This document shows, piece by piece, positions 1 to 8,693 of a stretch of DNA of 64,000 nucleotides. The position numbers and the translations under genes are program-made. A model generated the notes under the pieces. That model was not told where the DNA came from, made no database searches, and saw only the letters and a program-made list of their open reading frames with translations. Source of the stretch: Flavobacterium proteolyticum (GTDB lineage: Bacteria; Bacteroidota; Bacteroidia; Flavobacteriales; Flavobacteriaceae). The DNA lies in the NCBI RefSeq assembly GCF_015223105.1, contig NZ_JADFTZ010000002.1:124001-188000 (forward strand), in the 5' to 3' direction. Numbering within the stretch: position 1 is the first letter of the stretch; the number at the start of each line of letters is the position of its first letter.

Positions 1-1
1 A

Positions 2-103
2 GAAACAGACGAAGAGTTAGCTATGGATGATGAATTATCACAACTTAGAAAAAATCGTGTATTTCTAAAAGATGAAATTGTTAACTTTTTAAAAGATAGC
101 TAA
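2..103 (+). CDS. C-terminal end of a small YdcH/DUF465-like protein (partial)
   Basis: An open frame enters from the left edge and ends at TAA 101-103. Its 33 visible residues are highly charged and helical, with a segment reading LRKNRVFLKDEI. That pattern (Leu, two basic residues, then L-K-D-E-I) resembles the end of YdcH/DUF465 small helical-hairpin proteins, whose function is poorly known. The start lies outside the window, so length and family are uncertain. The hairpin at 127-152 follows directly and would end its transcript. Confidence 0.4.
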   Translation, partial: ETDEELAMDDELSQLRKNRVFLKDEIVNFLKDS

Positions 104-126
104 ACCTTTTTTAAATCAACACAAAC

Positions 127-152
127 AAAAAACCGCTTAAAAGCGGTTTTTT
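127..152. terminator. Bidirectional intrinsic terminator
   Basis: The stem AACCGCTT/AAGCGGTT (131-138 with 141-148) is flanked by an A-tract on the left and a T-tract on the right, so it can work on both strands. It serves the convergent genes ending at 103 (plus) and 154 (minus). Confidence 0.85.
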
Positions 153-153
153 G

Positions 154-1572
154 TTATAACAATGTTGATGGACAAACATAAGCGGTTTTAGGTAAATGAG
201 TTGTCTTAGAAATTTCATTAAAACCACCCGAAACATCCATAAAATTATCAAACCCTCGTTGTTTTAAAATGGAAGCTGCTATCATACTGCGATAACCTCC
301 AGCACAGTAAATCACAAAGGATTTATCTTTAGGAAAGCTATCTAATTTAGCATTCAATTGATTCAATGGAATATTTACTGAATTCAAAAGATGCTCAGAA
401 TCAAATTCACTTTTTTTACGAACATCAAATAATAGTAAATCGGCTGTTTGAAGCATTTCTTCTAATTGTTCGCCTGTAATTCTTTTTAAAGTATCTATTT
501 CTTTTCCTGATTGTTTCCATGATGCAAATCCACCTTCTAAATAACCGATAGTATTATCATATCCAACTCTAGATAATCGAATCATACATTCTTCTTCCCT
601 ACCGGGTTCAGTGACTAAAAGAATAGCTTGATTAATATCGGAAATCATTTCTCCAACCCACATGGCAAAACTTCCATCGATACCAATATTAATACTATTT
701 GGAATAAACCCATTTGCAAAATCATTAGCATTTCTAGTATCTAAAATTAAAGCGCCAGATACATTTGCTAAAGTTTCAAAGTCATTTGGATTCAAAGGTT
801 TTTTAGCTTTTTCAATAACTTTATCTAACGATTCATATCCTTTTAAATTCAGTAATACATTTTTTGGAAAATATCCTGGTGGAGTTGTTAATCCCGTAAG
901 TAATTCATTAACAAATTCGTCTTCTGTCATATCTGATCGAAGCGCATAATTGGTTCGTTTTTGATTTCCTAGTGTATCGGTAGTTTCTTTACTCATGTTT
1001 TTTCCACAAGCACTTCCAGCACCATGATTTGGATATACAATTAACTGATCAGATAAAGGCATTATTTTCTCACGAAGCGAATGATATAATAAACGAGCTA
1101 ATTTATCCTGAGTTAAATCAGCAATCACGTGTTGGGCCAAATCTGGGCGACCAACATCACCAATAAACAAAGTATCGCCTGAGATAATTCCATGTTCTTT
1201 ATCGTTTTCATCAATCAACAAATATGTTGTGCTTTCCATGGTATGACCTGGCGTATGAATGGCTTTTATTTTATAATTTCCAATGGTAAAAAATTGCCCA
1301 TCTGTTGCTATTAAAGCATCATAATTAGGTTTTGCGGTTGGACCGAAAACAATTTGAGCTCCTGTTTTTGCTTTTAAATCCAAATGACCGCTCACAAAAT
1401 CGGCATGAAAATGCGTTTCAAAAACATATTTGATTTTGGCATTATCCTTTTTGGCACGATCAATATAAGGTTGGACTTCTCTTAGTGGATCAAAAATAGC
1501 TGCTTCACCATTATTTTCAACGTAATAAGCGGCATGCGCCATACAACCCGTGTAAATCTGTTCTACTTTCAT
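154..1572 (-). CDS. MBL-fold hydrolase with two rhodanese domains (persulfide dioxygenase-like)
   Basis: 472 residues. The N-terminal metallo-beta-lactamase fold has T-H54-F-H56-A-D58 with H63, H110 in TPGHT, D133 in SGDTLF and H183: the metal-binding set of the ETHE1/persulfide dioxygenase and glyoxalase II-like branch. Two rhodanese domains follow (about 265-355 and 365-460). The second has the catalytic loop C423-AGGYRS. The first has T-E-P-G-R at that place and no cysteine, so it is probably structural. Such fusions oxidise glutathione- or bacillithiol-type persulfides and transfer sulfane sulfur in the cytoplasm. A bacillithiol enzyme (bshC) lies in the same window, so a bacillithiol persulfide substrate is an inference. 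The ATG start fits the family. Confidence 0.88.
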   Translation of the reverse strand: MKVEQIYTGCMAHAAYYVENNGEAAIFDPLREVQPYIDRAKKDNAKIKYVFETHFHADFVSGHLDLKAKTGAQIVFGPTAKPNYDALIATDGQFFTIGNYKIKAIHTPGHTMESTTYLLIDENDKEHGIISGDTLFIGDVGRPDLAQHVIADLTQDKLARLLYHSLREKIMPLSDQLIVYPNHGAGSACGKNMSKETTDTLGNQKRTNYALRSDMTEDEFVNELLTGLTTPPGYFPKNVLLNLKGYESLDKVIEKAKKPLNPNDFETLANVSGALILDTRNANDFANGFIPNSINIGIDGSFAMWVGEMISDINQAILLVTEPGREEECMIRLSRVGYDNTIGYLEGGFASWKQSGKEIDTLKRITGEQLEEMLQTADLLLFDVRKKSEFDSEHLLNSVNIPLNQLNAKLDSFPKDKSFVIYCAGGYRSMIAASILKQRGFDNFMDVSGGFNEISKTTHLPKTAYVCPSTLL

Positions 1573-1644
1573 GACATAACTTTTAGAAGTTACGAATTTA
1601 CATGCTAGTAGCTAGAAGTAAAATGATAAATATCATGTAGAAAA

Positions 1645-2799
1645 CTATCGATTATTTTCTAAAACACGATTAATTTGAATGAAACGTTTTTTGTAGTAAG
1701 GTTCTTCCGTAGATGAAATTATAACTCCAGCCTGCACTGAGGAATGAATAAACTTAATTTCATCACCAATTATTTCGGTAATCATTCCCACGTGATTGAT
1801 ACTTCCTCTACCATTGGTTGTAAAGAAAATTAAATCGCCTTTTTGTGCTTGACTTCTGTCAATTTTATAACCCGCTCCTACCGCCATGGAACTTGAAGAA
1901 CGAGGCAAAGTCATATCGATATGTTTAAAAGTGGAAAACATTAATCCAGAGCAATCAAAACCAGCACTCGTAGTTCCGCCACCTCTATATCTAGTTCCAA
2001 TGTGTTGCGAAGCTTTCGCAATTAAAAATTCGGCTTTAGACATGTTTTCTGGAGAAAGCTCTTCCACCTCTTTAGGACTACTTACAATCTCATTTTGATG
2101 TTTTGCTAATTCTACATCTCCTTTTTTAATTACAACTTCATATCCGATTGGTAAATTGGCAATAATTTCAGGATTCATTTCTTCTAAATCCTTCACACTA
2201 ACTTTATACTTTTTTGAAAGTCTATATAAAGTTTCGCCTTTGGTTACTGTGTGCACTTTGTTTCCTAATTCATCCGTACATAAATTAGCATCCATGTTAG
2301 TTGGATTGGATATTTCAGCAACTACTGTTTTTGTTTCTTTAGGCTTATTTTCTTTAGGAGTTTCTTTTTCTTTAGGAGCTTCTTTTACTTTTTTTGCAGA
2401 AACAACTATTTTATCTCCAATTTGTATCGACTCAGGCTTGATATCTGGATTTAATTCTTTCAATTTTTCTAGACTGATATCGTACTTTTTAGCAATCTTA
2501 TATAGTGATTCACCCGATTCAACTATATGAGTTTCTGTGGCATTCTTAGTTGAAGAAACTTCTTTATTACTCTTTGATTTTGATTTTTTGTTGGGAATTA
2601 ACAAAACAGTTTTTAGCTGTAGTAAAGCCCCTTTCGATTTTGGATTTAATTCGTAAATATCTGATTCACTAACATCATACTTTTTAGCAATGGAATAAAT
2701 GGATTCACCCGAAACCACTGTATGTTTGATTGTCTTTTGAGAAAAAACAACACCACTACAGAAGAAAAGAAAAAAAGTTATAATGTGGAATAATTTCAT
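1645..2799 (-). CDS. Secreted LysM-NlpC/P60 peptidoglycan hydrolase
   Basis: 384 residues. A signal peptide covers about 1-20. Three LysM repeats follow (about 25-69, 91-133, 183-226), each with the V-x-x-G-E-S/T-L/I-Y start, separated by Lys/Glu/Pro-rich linkers. The C-terminal NlpC/P60 domain (about 255-380) has the papain-like triad C283 in FDCSG, H336 in INHVG and H352. It should act in the periplasm, binding glycan through LysM and cutting peptide stems (gamma-D-Glu-diamino acid bonds in the family). It lies 72 bases upstream of the persulfide dioxygenase-like gene on the same strand, but nothing links the two functionally. Confidence 0.92.
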   Translation of the reverse strand: MKLFHIITFFLFFCSGVVFSQKTIKHTVVSGESIYSIAKKYDVSESDIYELNPKSKGALLQLKTVLLIPNKKSKSKSNKEVSSTKNATETHIVESGESLYKIAKKYDISLEKLKELNPDIKPESIQIGDKIVVSAKKVKEAPKEKETPKENKPKETKTVVAEISNPTNMDANLCTDELGNKVHTVTKGETLYRLSKKYKVSVKDLEEMNPEIIANLPIGYEVVIKKGDVELAKHQNEIVSSPKEVEELSPENMSKAEFLIAKASQHIGTRYRGGGTTSAGFDCSGLMFSTFKHIDMTLPRSSSSMAVGAGYKIDRSQAQKGDLIFFTTNGRGSINHVGMITEIIGDEIKFIHSSVQAGVIISSTEEPYYKKRFIQINRVLENNR

Positions 2800-2850
2800 T
2801 TAGAATTAATTTAGATGGATTGTATAATTTGACGGTTGCAAGATAAAAAA

Positions 2851-2874
2851 AACTCCCTAAAAAAAGGGAGTTTT
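2851..2874 (-). terminator. Terminator of the acyl-CoA carboxylase operon
   Basis: On the minus strand the stem AAAACTCCCT/AGGGAGTTTT is followed by a T-run. It lies 15 bases after the stop of the carboxyltransferase gene and closes the three-gene operon. Confidence 0.85.
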
Positions 2875-2888
2875 AACAATATTTTAAA

Positions 2889-4430
2889 CTACAACGGAAT
2901 ATTTCCGTGTTTGCGTTTTGGTGTATCAACCACTTTGTTTTCTAACATGCTAAACGCTTTTATTAATTTTCTTCTTGTATCTCTTGGTAAAATTACCTCA
3001 TCAATAAATCCACGTTGCGCTGCTGTGTAAGGATTTGCGAATAACTCTGCATATTCTGCTTCTTTTTCAGCCAATTTAGCCGCTGGATCTGCCGCCTCGC
3101 TAATTTCTTTTTTGAAGATAATTTCCGATGCTCCTTTTGCACCCATTACGGCAATTTCTGCGCTTGGCCAAGCAAAATTCATATCCGCTCCAATGTGTTT
3201 TGAATTCATTACGTCATAAGCTCCACCGTAAGCTTTACGAGTAATTACTGTAACTCTTGGAACTGTCGCCTCGCTAAATGCATATAATAATTTCGCTCCG
3301 TGTGTGATAATTCCGTTCCATTCTTGATCAGTTCCAGGTAAGAAACCTGGTACATCTTCTAATACTAATAAAGGAATATTGAAACAATCACAAAAACGAA
3401 CAAATCGAGCAGCTTTAATTGAACTGTTTACATCCAAACAACCTGCTAAAACCATTGGTTGGTTAGCTACAATTCCGATACTTCTTCCGCCTAAACGAGC
3501 AAAACCTACAATAATATTTTCGGCAAAATCTTTGTGAATTTCAAAGAACGAATCTTCATCGATAATTCCGCTGATTACTTCGTGCATATCGTATGGCTTG
3601 TTCGCACTATCAGGCACAAGTGTGTCTAATTTTTCGCGAACCTCATCTTGAAATTCATAAGCTAATTTTGGAGTGGTTTCTCTATTATTTTGTGGGATGT
3701 AACTCAATAATCGTTTGATATCTTCCAAACACTCCACACCATTTGGTGAAGTAATATGACAAACTCCTGATTTTGACGCATGAGTCGCTGCTCCACCTAA
3801 TTCTTCTGAAGTTACTTCTTCATTCGTAACAGTTTTCACAACGTTTGGACCAGTAACAAACATATAACTGTTGTTTTCTACCATCATGGTAAAATCTGTC
3901 ATAGCTGGAGAATAAACCGCTCCACCCGCACATGGACCCATAATAGCCGAAATTTGAGGAATTACTCCAGATGCTTGAACGTTTCTGTAAAAAATATCCG
4001 CATATCCACCAAGTGAACGAACACCTTCCTGAATACGAGCTCCACCTGAATCATTTAATCCAATCATTGGGGCACCATTCTTCACTGCCATGTCCATTAC
4101 TTTACAGATTTTCTCAGCATGAGTTTCGGATAACGAACCTCCAAAAACCGTAAAATCTTGAGCAAAAACGTAAACTAATCTTCCGTTGATGGTTCCGTAA
4201 CCAGTTACTACTCCATCACCATAAATAATTTCTTTTTCCATTCCGAAATCGGTAGTACGATGTGTTACTAGCATTCCGATTTCTTCAAACGAACCTTCGT
4301 CTAATAAATATTCGACACGTTCTCTTGCTGTTAATCGTTTTTTAGCGTGTAGTGCTGCTATTCTTTTTTCGCCTCCGCCTAATTTGGCTAAAGCGATTTT
4401 ATCGTTTAATATTTTGATTTTATCTTCCAT
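2889..4430 (-). CDS. Acyl-CoA carboxylase carboxyltransferase (beta) subunit, propionyl-CoA type
   Basis: 513 residues, the usual length for PccB/AccD5-type subunits. The two crotonase-like halves show [14 protein letters not shown], the acyl-CoA oxyanion region [12 protein letters not shown] and the carboxybiotin region [13 protein letters not shown], followed by [13 protein letters not shown]. It transfers CO2 from carboxybiotin to an acyl-CoA, most likely propionyl-CoA to methylmalonyl-CoA. It is last in an operon with biotin carboxylase and a biotin carrier protein. A methylmalonyl-CoA mutase chaperone (39.3-40.4 kb) and a cobalamin adenosyltransferase (48.5-49.1 kb) in this window favour propionyl-CoA as substrate, but the exact acyl chain cannot be read from sequence. 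Confidence 0.9.
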   Translation of the reverse strand: MEDKIKILNDKIALAKLGGGEKRIAALHAKKRLTARERVEYLLDEGSFEEIGMLVTHRTTDFGMEKEIIYGDGVVTGYGTINGRLVYVFAQDFTVFGGSLSETHAEKICKVMDMAVKNGAPMIGLNDSGGARIQEGVRSLGGYADIFYRNVQASGVIPQISAIMGPCAGGAVYSPAMTDFTMMVENNSYMFVTGPNVVKTVTNEEVTSEELGGAATHASKSGVCHITSPNGVECLEDIKRLLSYIPQNNRETTPKLAYEFQDEVREKLDTLVPDSANKPYDMHEVISGIIDEDSFFEIHKDFAENIIVGFARLGGRSIGIVANQPMVLAGCLDVNSSIKAARFVRFCDCFNIPLLVLEDVPGFLPGTDQEWNGIITHGAKLLYAFSEATVPRVTVITRKAYGGAYDVMNSKHIGADMNFAWPSAEIAVMGAKGASEIIFKKEISEAADPAAKLAEKEAEYAELFANPYTAAQRGFIDEVILPRDTRRKLIKAFSMLENKVVDTPKRKHGNIPL

Positions 4431-4437
4431 TTTCTTT

Positions 4438-4477
4438 CAATGAGTCAATTAGACAATGTGTCGATGTGCCAATTAAT
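4438..4477. repeat. Degenerate 8-base tandem array between operon genes
   Basis: Five successive octads: CAATGAGT, CAATTAGA, CAATGTGT, CGATGTGC, CAATTAAT. They fill the spacer between the biotin carboxylase stop and the carboxyltransferase start and run over the stop codon. They belong to the same kind of short-period array seen in other spacers of this window. Confidence 0.7.
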
Positions 4478-5921
4478 TTGGTAATCTTAGAACTTTTTGA
4501 TCTTCTACGTATTGTTGAAATGCAATCATGGCTGCGATTTCGGCTTCGGTATCTAATTTTGATTTTAGTTTTTCAGCATCGTAATACGCTTTCACAAATC
4601 CAGTATCAAAATCTCCTGAACGGAATGCTTCATGCTCCATTACAAATTTCCCGAATGGTAATGTTGTTGCAACTCCTTCTACCAAATAATTATCAATTGC
4701 TTTAATCATCAATTCGATAGATTCTTCACGCGTATTTCCGTACGTAATCAATTTTGAAAGCATTGGATCGTAGTAAATTGGCACATCCATTCCTTCTTCG
4801 ATTCCGTTATCAACACGGATTCCTTCTCCTTCTGGCAATTTGTAAGTACTTAAGAAACCAACGTTTGGTAAGAAATCATTCATTGGATCTTCGGCATATA
4901 CGCGAAGTTCCATTGCGTGACCTTTGATTTGTAAATCTTCTTGTTTCATTGGTAAAGCTTCGCCACGTGCTACACGAATTTGCAATTCTACTAAATCCAA
5001 TCCAGAAATTAATTCTGAAACTGGGTGCTCTACTTGCAAACGGGTATTCATTTCTAAGAAATAGAAATTATGGTCAGCATCCATCAAAAACTCAACGGTT
5101 CCTGCTCCTAAATAATCACAAGCTTTAGCCACTTTTACAGCCGCCTCACCCATTTCTTTACGTTTTTCTGGAGTCAAAATTGCTGAAGGTGCTTCTTCTA
5201 CTACTTTTTGATGACGGCGTTGGATACTACATTCTCTTTCGAAAACATACACTATATTTCCGTGACTATCCGCCATTACTTGAATTTCAATGTGGCGTGG
5301 TTTGGTCACATATTTTTCAATGAAAACTGAACCATCTCCAAATGCATTCGTTGCTTCCGAAATCGCTCTATCCATTTGAGAAACGAAATCTTCTGCTTTT
5401 TCCACCACACGCATTCCTTTTCCTCCACCACCAGCTGAAGCTTTGATTAGAATCGGGAACCCAATTTCTGTTGCAATTTTCTTTGCTGCTTCGATATCAG
5501 TGATAGCATCTTCAGTTCCTGGAACCATTGGGATTCCGTATTCTTTAACCGCGTCTTTTGCAGCTAATTTACTTCCCATCATTTCAATCGCTTTCGATTT
5601 TGGTCCGATGAAAATGATGTTATTTTTTTCACAAGCTTCTGCGAAAGTTGAGTTTTCACTCAAGAATCCGTAACCTGGATGTACCGCATCAACTCCAAGT
5701 TCTTTACAAACTTCTATGATTTTATCGCCACGTAAATACGATTGACTTGATGCTGCTTCACCAATTAAAACCGCTTCATCTGCATATTTAACGTGTAATG
5801 CATTTCTATCGGCAGACGAATAAACCGCTACCGTTTTGATTCCCATTTTTTTCGCGGTTTTCATTACTCTAATGGCAATTTCACCACGATTGGCAACTAA
5901 TATTTTTTTAATTTCTTTCAT
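4473..5921 (-). CDS. accC: Biotin carboxylase subunit of acyl-CoA carboxylase
   Basis: 482 residues from ATG 5921. A TTG five codons upstream is also open, but the ATG gives the family start MKEIKKILVANRGEIAIRV and lies one base after the stop of the upstream carrier gene. The ATP-grasp biotin carboxylase has the glycine-rich ATP loop KASAGGGGKGMR, the KVVEEAPS segment and EMNTRLQVEHPV with the catalytic Glu/Arg. It carboxylates carrier-bound biotin using ATP and bicarbonate. The 1-base gap to the carrier gene indicates translational coupling. Confidence 0.93.
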   Translation of the reverse strand: MKEIKKILVANRGEIAIRVMKTAKKMGIKTVAVYSSADRNALHVKYADEAVLIGEAASSQSYLRGDKIIEVCKELGVDAVHPGYGFLSENSTFAEACEKNNIIFIGPKSKAIEMMGSKLAAKDAVKEYGIPMVPGTEDAITDIEAAKKIATEIGFPILIKASAGGGGKGMRVVEKAEDFVSQMDRAISEATNAFGDGSVFIEKYVTKPRHIEIQVMADSHGNIVYVFERECSIQRRHQKVVEEAPSAILTPEKRKEMGEAAVKVAKACDYLGAGTVEFLMDADHNFYFLEMNTRLQVEHPVSELISGLDLVELQIRVARGEALPMKQEDLQIKGHAMELRVYAEDPMNDFLPNVGFLSTYKLPEGEGIRVDNGIEEGMDVPIYYDPMLSKLITYGNTREESIELMIKAIDNYLVEGVATTLPFGKFVMEHEAFRSGDFDTGFVKAYYDAEKLKSKLDTEAEIAAMIAFQQYVEDQKVLRLPN

Positions 5922-5922
5922 C

Positions 5923-6408
5923 TTATTCGAATTCAATTAACAATTGTCCTTTATCTACTGCATTTCCTTTTTCAACCGTGATTGATTTGATAACTCCATC
6001 TCTTGGTGAAAGGAAACAGTTTTCCATTTTCATGGCTTCTAAAATCAATAAAGGATCGTTTTCTTTTACTTCTTGTCCAACCGAAACGTTGATTTCTAGA
6101 ATCAAACCTGGCATTGGCGCTTTGATAGCATTAACTACTTTTGTTCTACCACGTTCAATTCCCATACTTTTGATTAATTCATCTAAAGCACCTGAAATAG
6201 CCACTTCATAAGTGTTATTGTTAACTTTTACGGTATATTTTTTGGAAATAAAATCAGCCGATACAATTTCAGCCTTGTAAGGTTTGTTTTCTTTTAGTAC
6301 ATGAAACTTTGCTTCTTCTACCTTTACGGCATCTAAATTTTGAAGACTATTTTCAGTAACTTCAAACGAAGCAGAATTGTTTACTAAAAGCTTATAAATG
6401 TTATCCAT
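5923..6408 (-). CDS. Biotin carboxyl carrier protein subunit
   Basis: 161 residues, first gene of the carboxylase operon. The C-terminal biotinyl domain (about 92-161) carries EAMKM with K127 as the biotin attachment site, preceded by APMPG. The N-terminal part (1-80) resembles the BT-type linker domain found in propionyl-CoA carboxylase alpha chains, which here is a separate polypeptide from the biotin carboxylase. It shuttles carboxybiotin between the biotin carboxylase and carboxyltransferase encoded just downstream. Confidence 0.92.
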   Translation of the reverse strand: MDNIYKLLVNNSASFEVTENSLQNLDAVKVEEAKFHVLKENKPYKAEIVSADFISKKYTVKVNNNTYEVAISGALDELIKSMGIERGRTKVVNAIKAPMPGLILEINVSVGQEVKENDPLLILEAMKMENCFLSPRDGVIKSITVEKGNAVDKGQLLIEFE

Positions 6409-6496
6409 ATGAGATTTTTTTTAGTGGACGTAAACTTACGAAAAGAAATCGTTTTCGTAAATGATAAATCTCATAAAATTTGGAAAATAAGTATAG

Positions 6497-8605
6497 TTAT
6501 TCTCTTTTCATGTATAATTTAATCAATTCGAATAATCGCTCTTTTTCAATTGGTTTTGAAATAAAATCGGTAAAACCTAATTCTTTAATTTTATTGATTT
6601 CGTCTTCAAAAGTGTAAGACGTTTGAGCTATTATTGGAATTGTTTGATTAAATTTTCGGATTTCAGAAAAGGCTTCATAACCATTAAGATTTGGCATTTT
6701 AATATCCATAAGTATCAAATCGATTTCATGATTGTTTTTACAAAACTCAACAGCTTCTGCTCCATCTTTTGCACGGATGACTTTAAAATTAAAGCTTTTC
6801 ACCATTTTTTCAATTAGTAAAAAGTTGATATTATCATCTTCTGCAATCAAAATTATTTCTTCTTCACCTAAATCTAAAAGTTGTATATCATTTGGCAGTT
6901 CTTGTATTTCAATAGATTTATTTTCAGAATAATGCAATGGAATAGAAAAATAAAAAGTAGATCCAATTCCAACTTGAGAATTAAAACTAATTTGACCGCC
7001 AAGCATTTCAACATAGGCTTTTGAAATGGCTAAACCTAATCCGAGTCCTTCATTAGCGGAAATACCTTTGGCGTTAATTTTACTAAATCTTTTAAAAATG
7101 TTTTCTTGAAAATTCTCTGGAATTCCAATACCAGAATCTTTTACACTAAAAATTATCGAATTATTTTTTTCATCCAAAGTATAATCTAAAATAATAAAAC
7201 CTTCTTCGGTAAACTTATAAGCGTTGTTTAATAAATTAGTAATAATTTCGCCTAATTTGACTTTATCCGAAACAATATTATTGGCTAATTTTTGACTCGG
7301 TCTAGTTAATTTAAAAACTACTTTATCATTGCTATAGAGCTTTTCGTATGACGCAAATAATTGATCAATCAACTCATCTAAATCGAACGTTTGTAAATTA
7401 GGTTTGATAATTTGGGAATCAATTTTTGACATTTCAACTAAATCATCGATTATTTCGAGAAGATTCTTACCACTTTGCTGAATTACTTTTATGTATTCAT
7501 TTCTATCATCTTCTGACAAATTTTGGTGAGAAAGCAAATCTGAAAAGCCTAAAATTGCGTTCATCGGAGTTCTAATTTCATGTGATAAATTCATTAAAAA
7601 AGCTGATTTTAATTTATCACTTTCTTCCGCTTTATTCTTAGCAATTTCTAATTCTTTAGCTTTTATTTGGTTTTCTTCAAACAATTTTCCGATATATCGA
7701 AATTCGCCTTTAATACTTTTTAGTGATTGAATTGCGTGAGAATCACCCGTTTTCAGTATTTTTTTGATAAAACTCAGCGGAAGTTTAGACCATCGATTTG
7801 CATAATAATAGTAAACCATCCACGATAAAATTATGGCAATCGTTATAACAATTAAAATGAATTTTGTTATCCAAAAATCAATATTATATGCTCTTTTATA
7901 AATAAGCTTTTGAATGATTTTATCGTTATAATCTTTCAAAGGCATTATAAAAGATACCGCTTTAGATTTCACTTCTGGTTGTTTGAAAAATTCGATATTT
8001 GAAGTACTAATCTTTTCAAAGTTGGCAAAATATTCGTTATCTAATAATCTCACCATAAAAAAACAACCCGATGGTTTTGTTTTGTTTTTATAAGGATCAT
8101 CAGATGGATGAATTGTTGCAGCATAAACCTCCACTACACCTTCAGGAATTTTTAAATAAAATCGATCTACTTTTTTAGTAAGTAATCGTAAAATAGCTTC
8201 TTTTGGAATAAAATCTACAGTTTTTATTTTAGGAGTTGAAACTTTCGTTAAAAATGTACCAGTAGTATCATAAACACAGACATATTCAACCTTATAAGTA
8301 TCTAAAATATTGGCAACCGAAGTATTAAACCATTTAACATCTTTAGTTGTAATAAAATCTACAAATTCATCCCAATAGGTTACATCTACTACTAATGACG
8401 TATAGTTCTCCGTGTTTAATTTTAATAAAGAGGTGATTTCGTTTTTATAAACTTTATTACTAGAATCATAGATTTCTTTTTCTTGTACCTTCATGTAATA
8501 GTACAAAGAACCTACTAAAACTAACAATCCAAAAGACATTAGAGAAAGTAAGCTGATTACTTTTGTATAGGTAGAATCAACATTTTTAGAGAAAAAAAAC
8601 TTCAT
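6497..8605 (-). CDS. Membrane hybrid histidine kinase with CHASE4-like sensor
   Basis: 702 residues. TM1 is at about 17-37. A periplasmic domain (about 40-245) with YWDEFVDF and DVKWFN fits CHASE4, and TM2 is at about 247-268. HisKA follows with phospho-acceptor H342 in NLSHEIRTPMN, then HATPase with DSGIGIPENF and GLGLGLAISK, and a C-terminal receiver with acceptor D634 in LILMDIKMPN. There is no output domain, so the signal must pass through an Hpt protein or another regulator. A stand-alone Hpt gene lies at 28582-28926, but pairing the two is a guess. It lies upstream of the carboxylase operon on the same strand, with an 88-base spacer. Confidence 0.92.
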   Translation of the reverse strand: MKFFFSKNVDSTYTKVISLLSLMSFGLLVLVGSLYYYMKVQEKEIYDSSNKVYKNEITSLLKLNTENYTSLVVDVTYWDEFVDFITTKDVKWFNTSVANILDTYKVEYVCVYDTTGTFLTKVSTPKIKTVDFIPKEAILRLLTKKVDRFYLKIPEGVVEVYAATIHPSDDPYKNKTKPSGCFFMVRLLDNEYFANFEKISTSNIEFFKQPEVKSKAVSFIMPLKDYNDKIIQKLIYKRAYNIDFWITKFILIVITIAIILSWMVYYYYANRWSKLPLSFIKKILKTGDSHAIQSLKSIKGEFRYIGKLFEENQIKAKELEIAKNKAEESDKLKSAFLMNLSHEIRTPMNAILGFSDLLSHQNLSEDDRNEYIKVIQQSGKNLLEIIDDLVEMSKIDSQIIKPNLQTFDLDELIDQLFASYEKLYSNDKVVFKLTRPSQKLANNIVSDKVKLGEIITNLLNNAYKFTEEGFIILDYTLDEKNNSIIFSVKDSGIGIPENFQENIFKRFSKINAKGISANEGLGLGLAISKAYVEMLGGQISFNSQVGIGSTFYFSIPLHYSENKSIEIQELPNDIQLLDLGEEEIILIAEDDNINFLLIEKMVKSFNFKVIRAKDGAEAVEFCKNNHEIDLILMDIKMPNLNGYEAFSEIRKFNQTIPIIAQTSYTFEDEINKIKELGFTDFISKPIEKERLFELIKLYMKRE

Positions 8606-8693
8606 TCCAATATTTATTAGATGTTAAATTTATAATTTTTTTTCAATAAAAATCATTTTTTACCAATAAAGTAATGCCATATAATTAAGAATA

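Noticed and set aside
662..949. Plus-strand open frame of 95 codons opposite the MBL-rhodanese gene
   Set aside because: It lies wholly antisense to a gene with clear catalytic motifs, has no recognisable domain and no promoter. Similar antisense frames elsewhere (for example 5443-5673, 30593-31087, 40705-41226) were dropped for the same reason.
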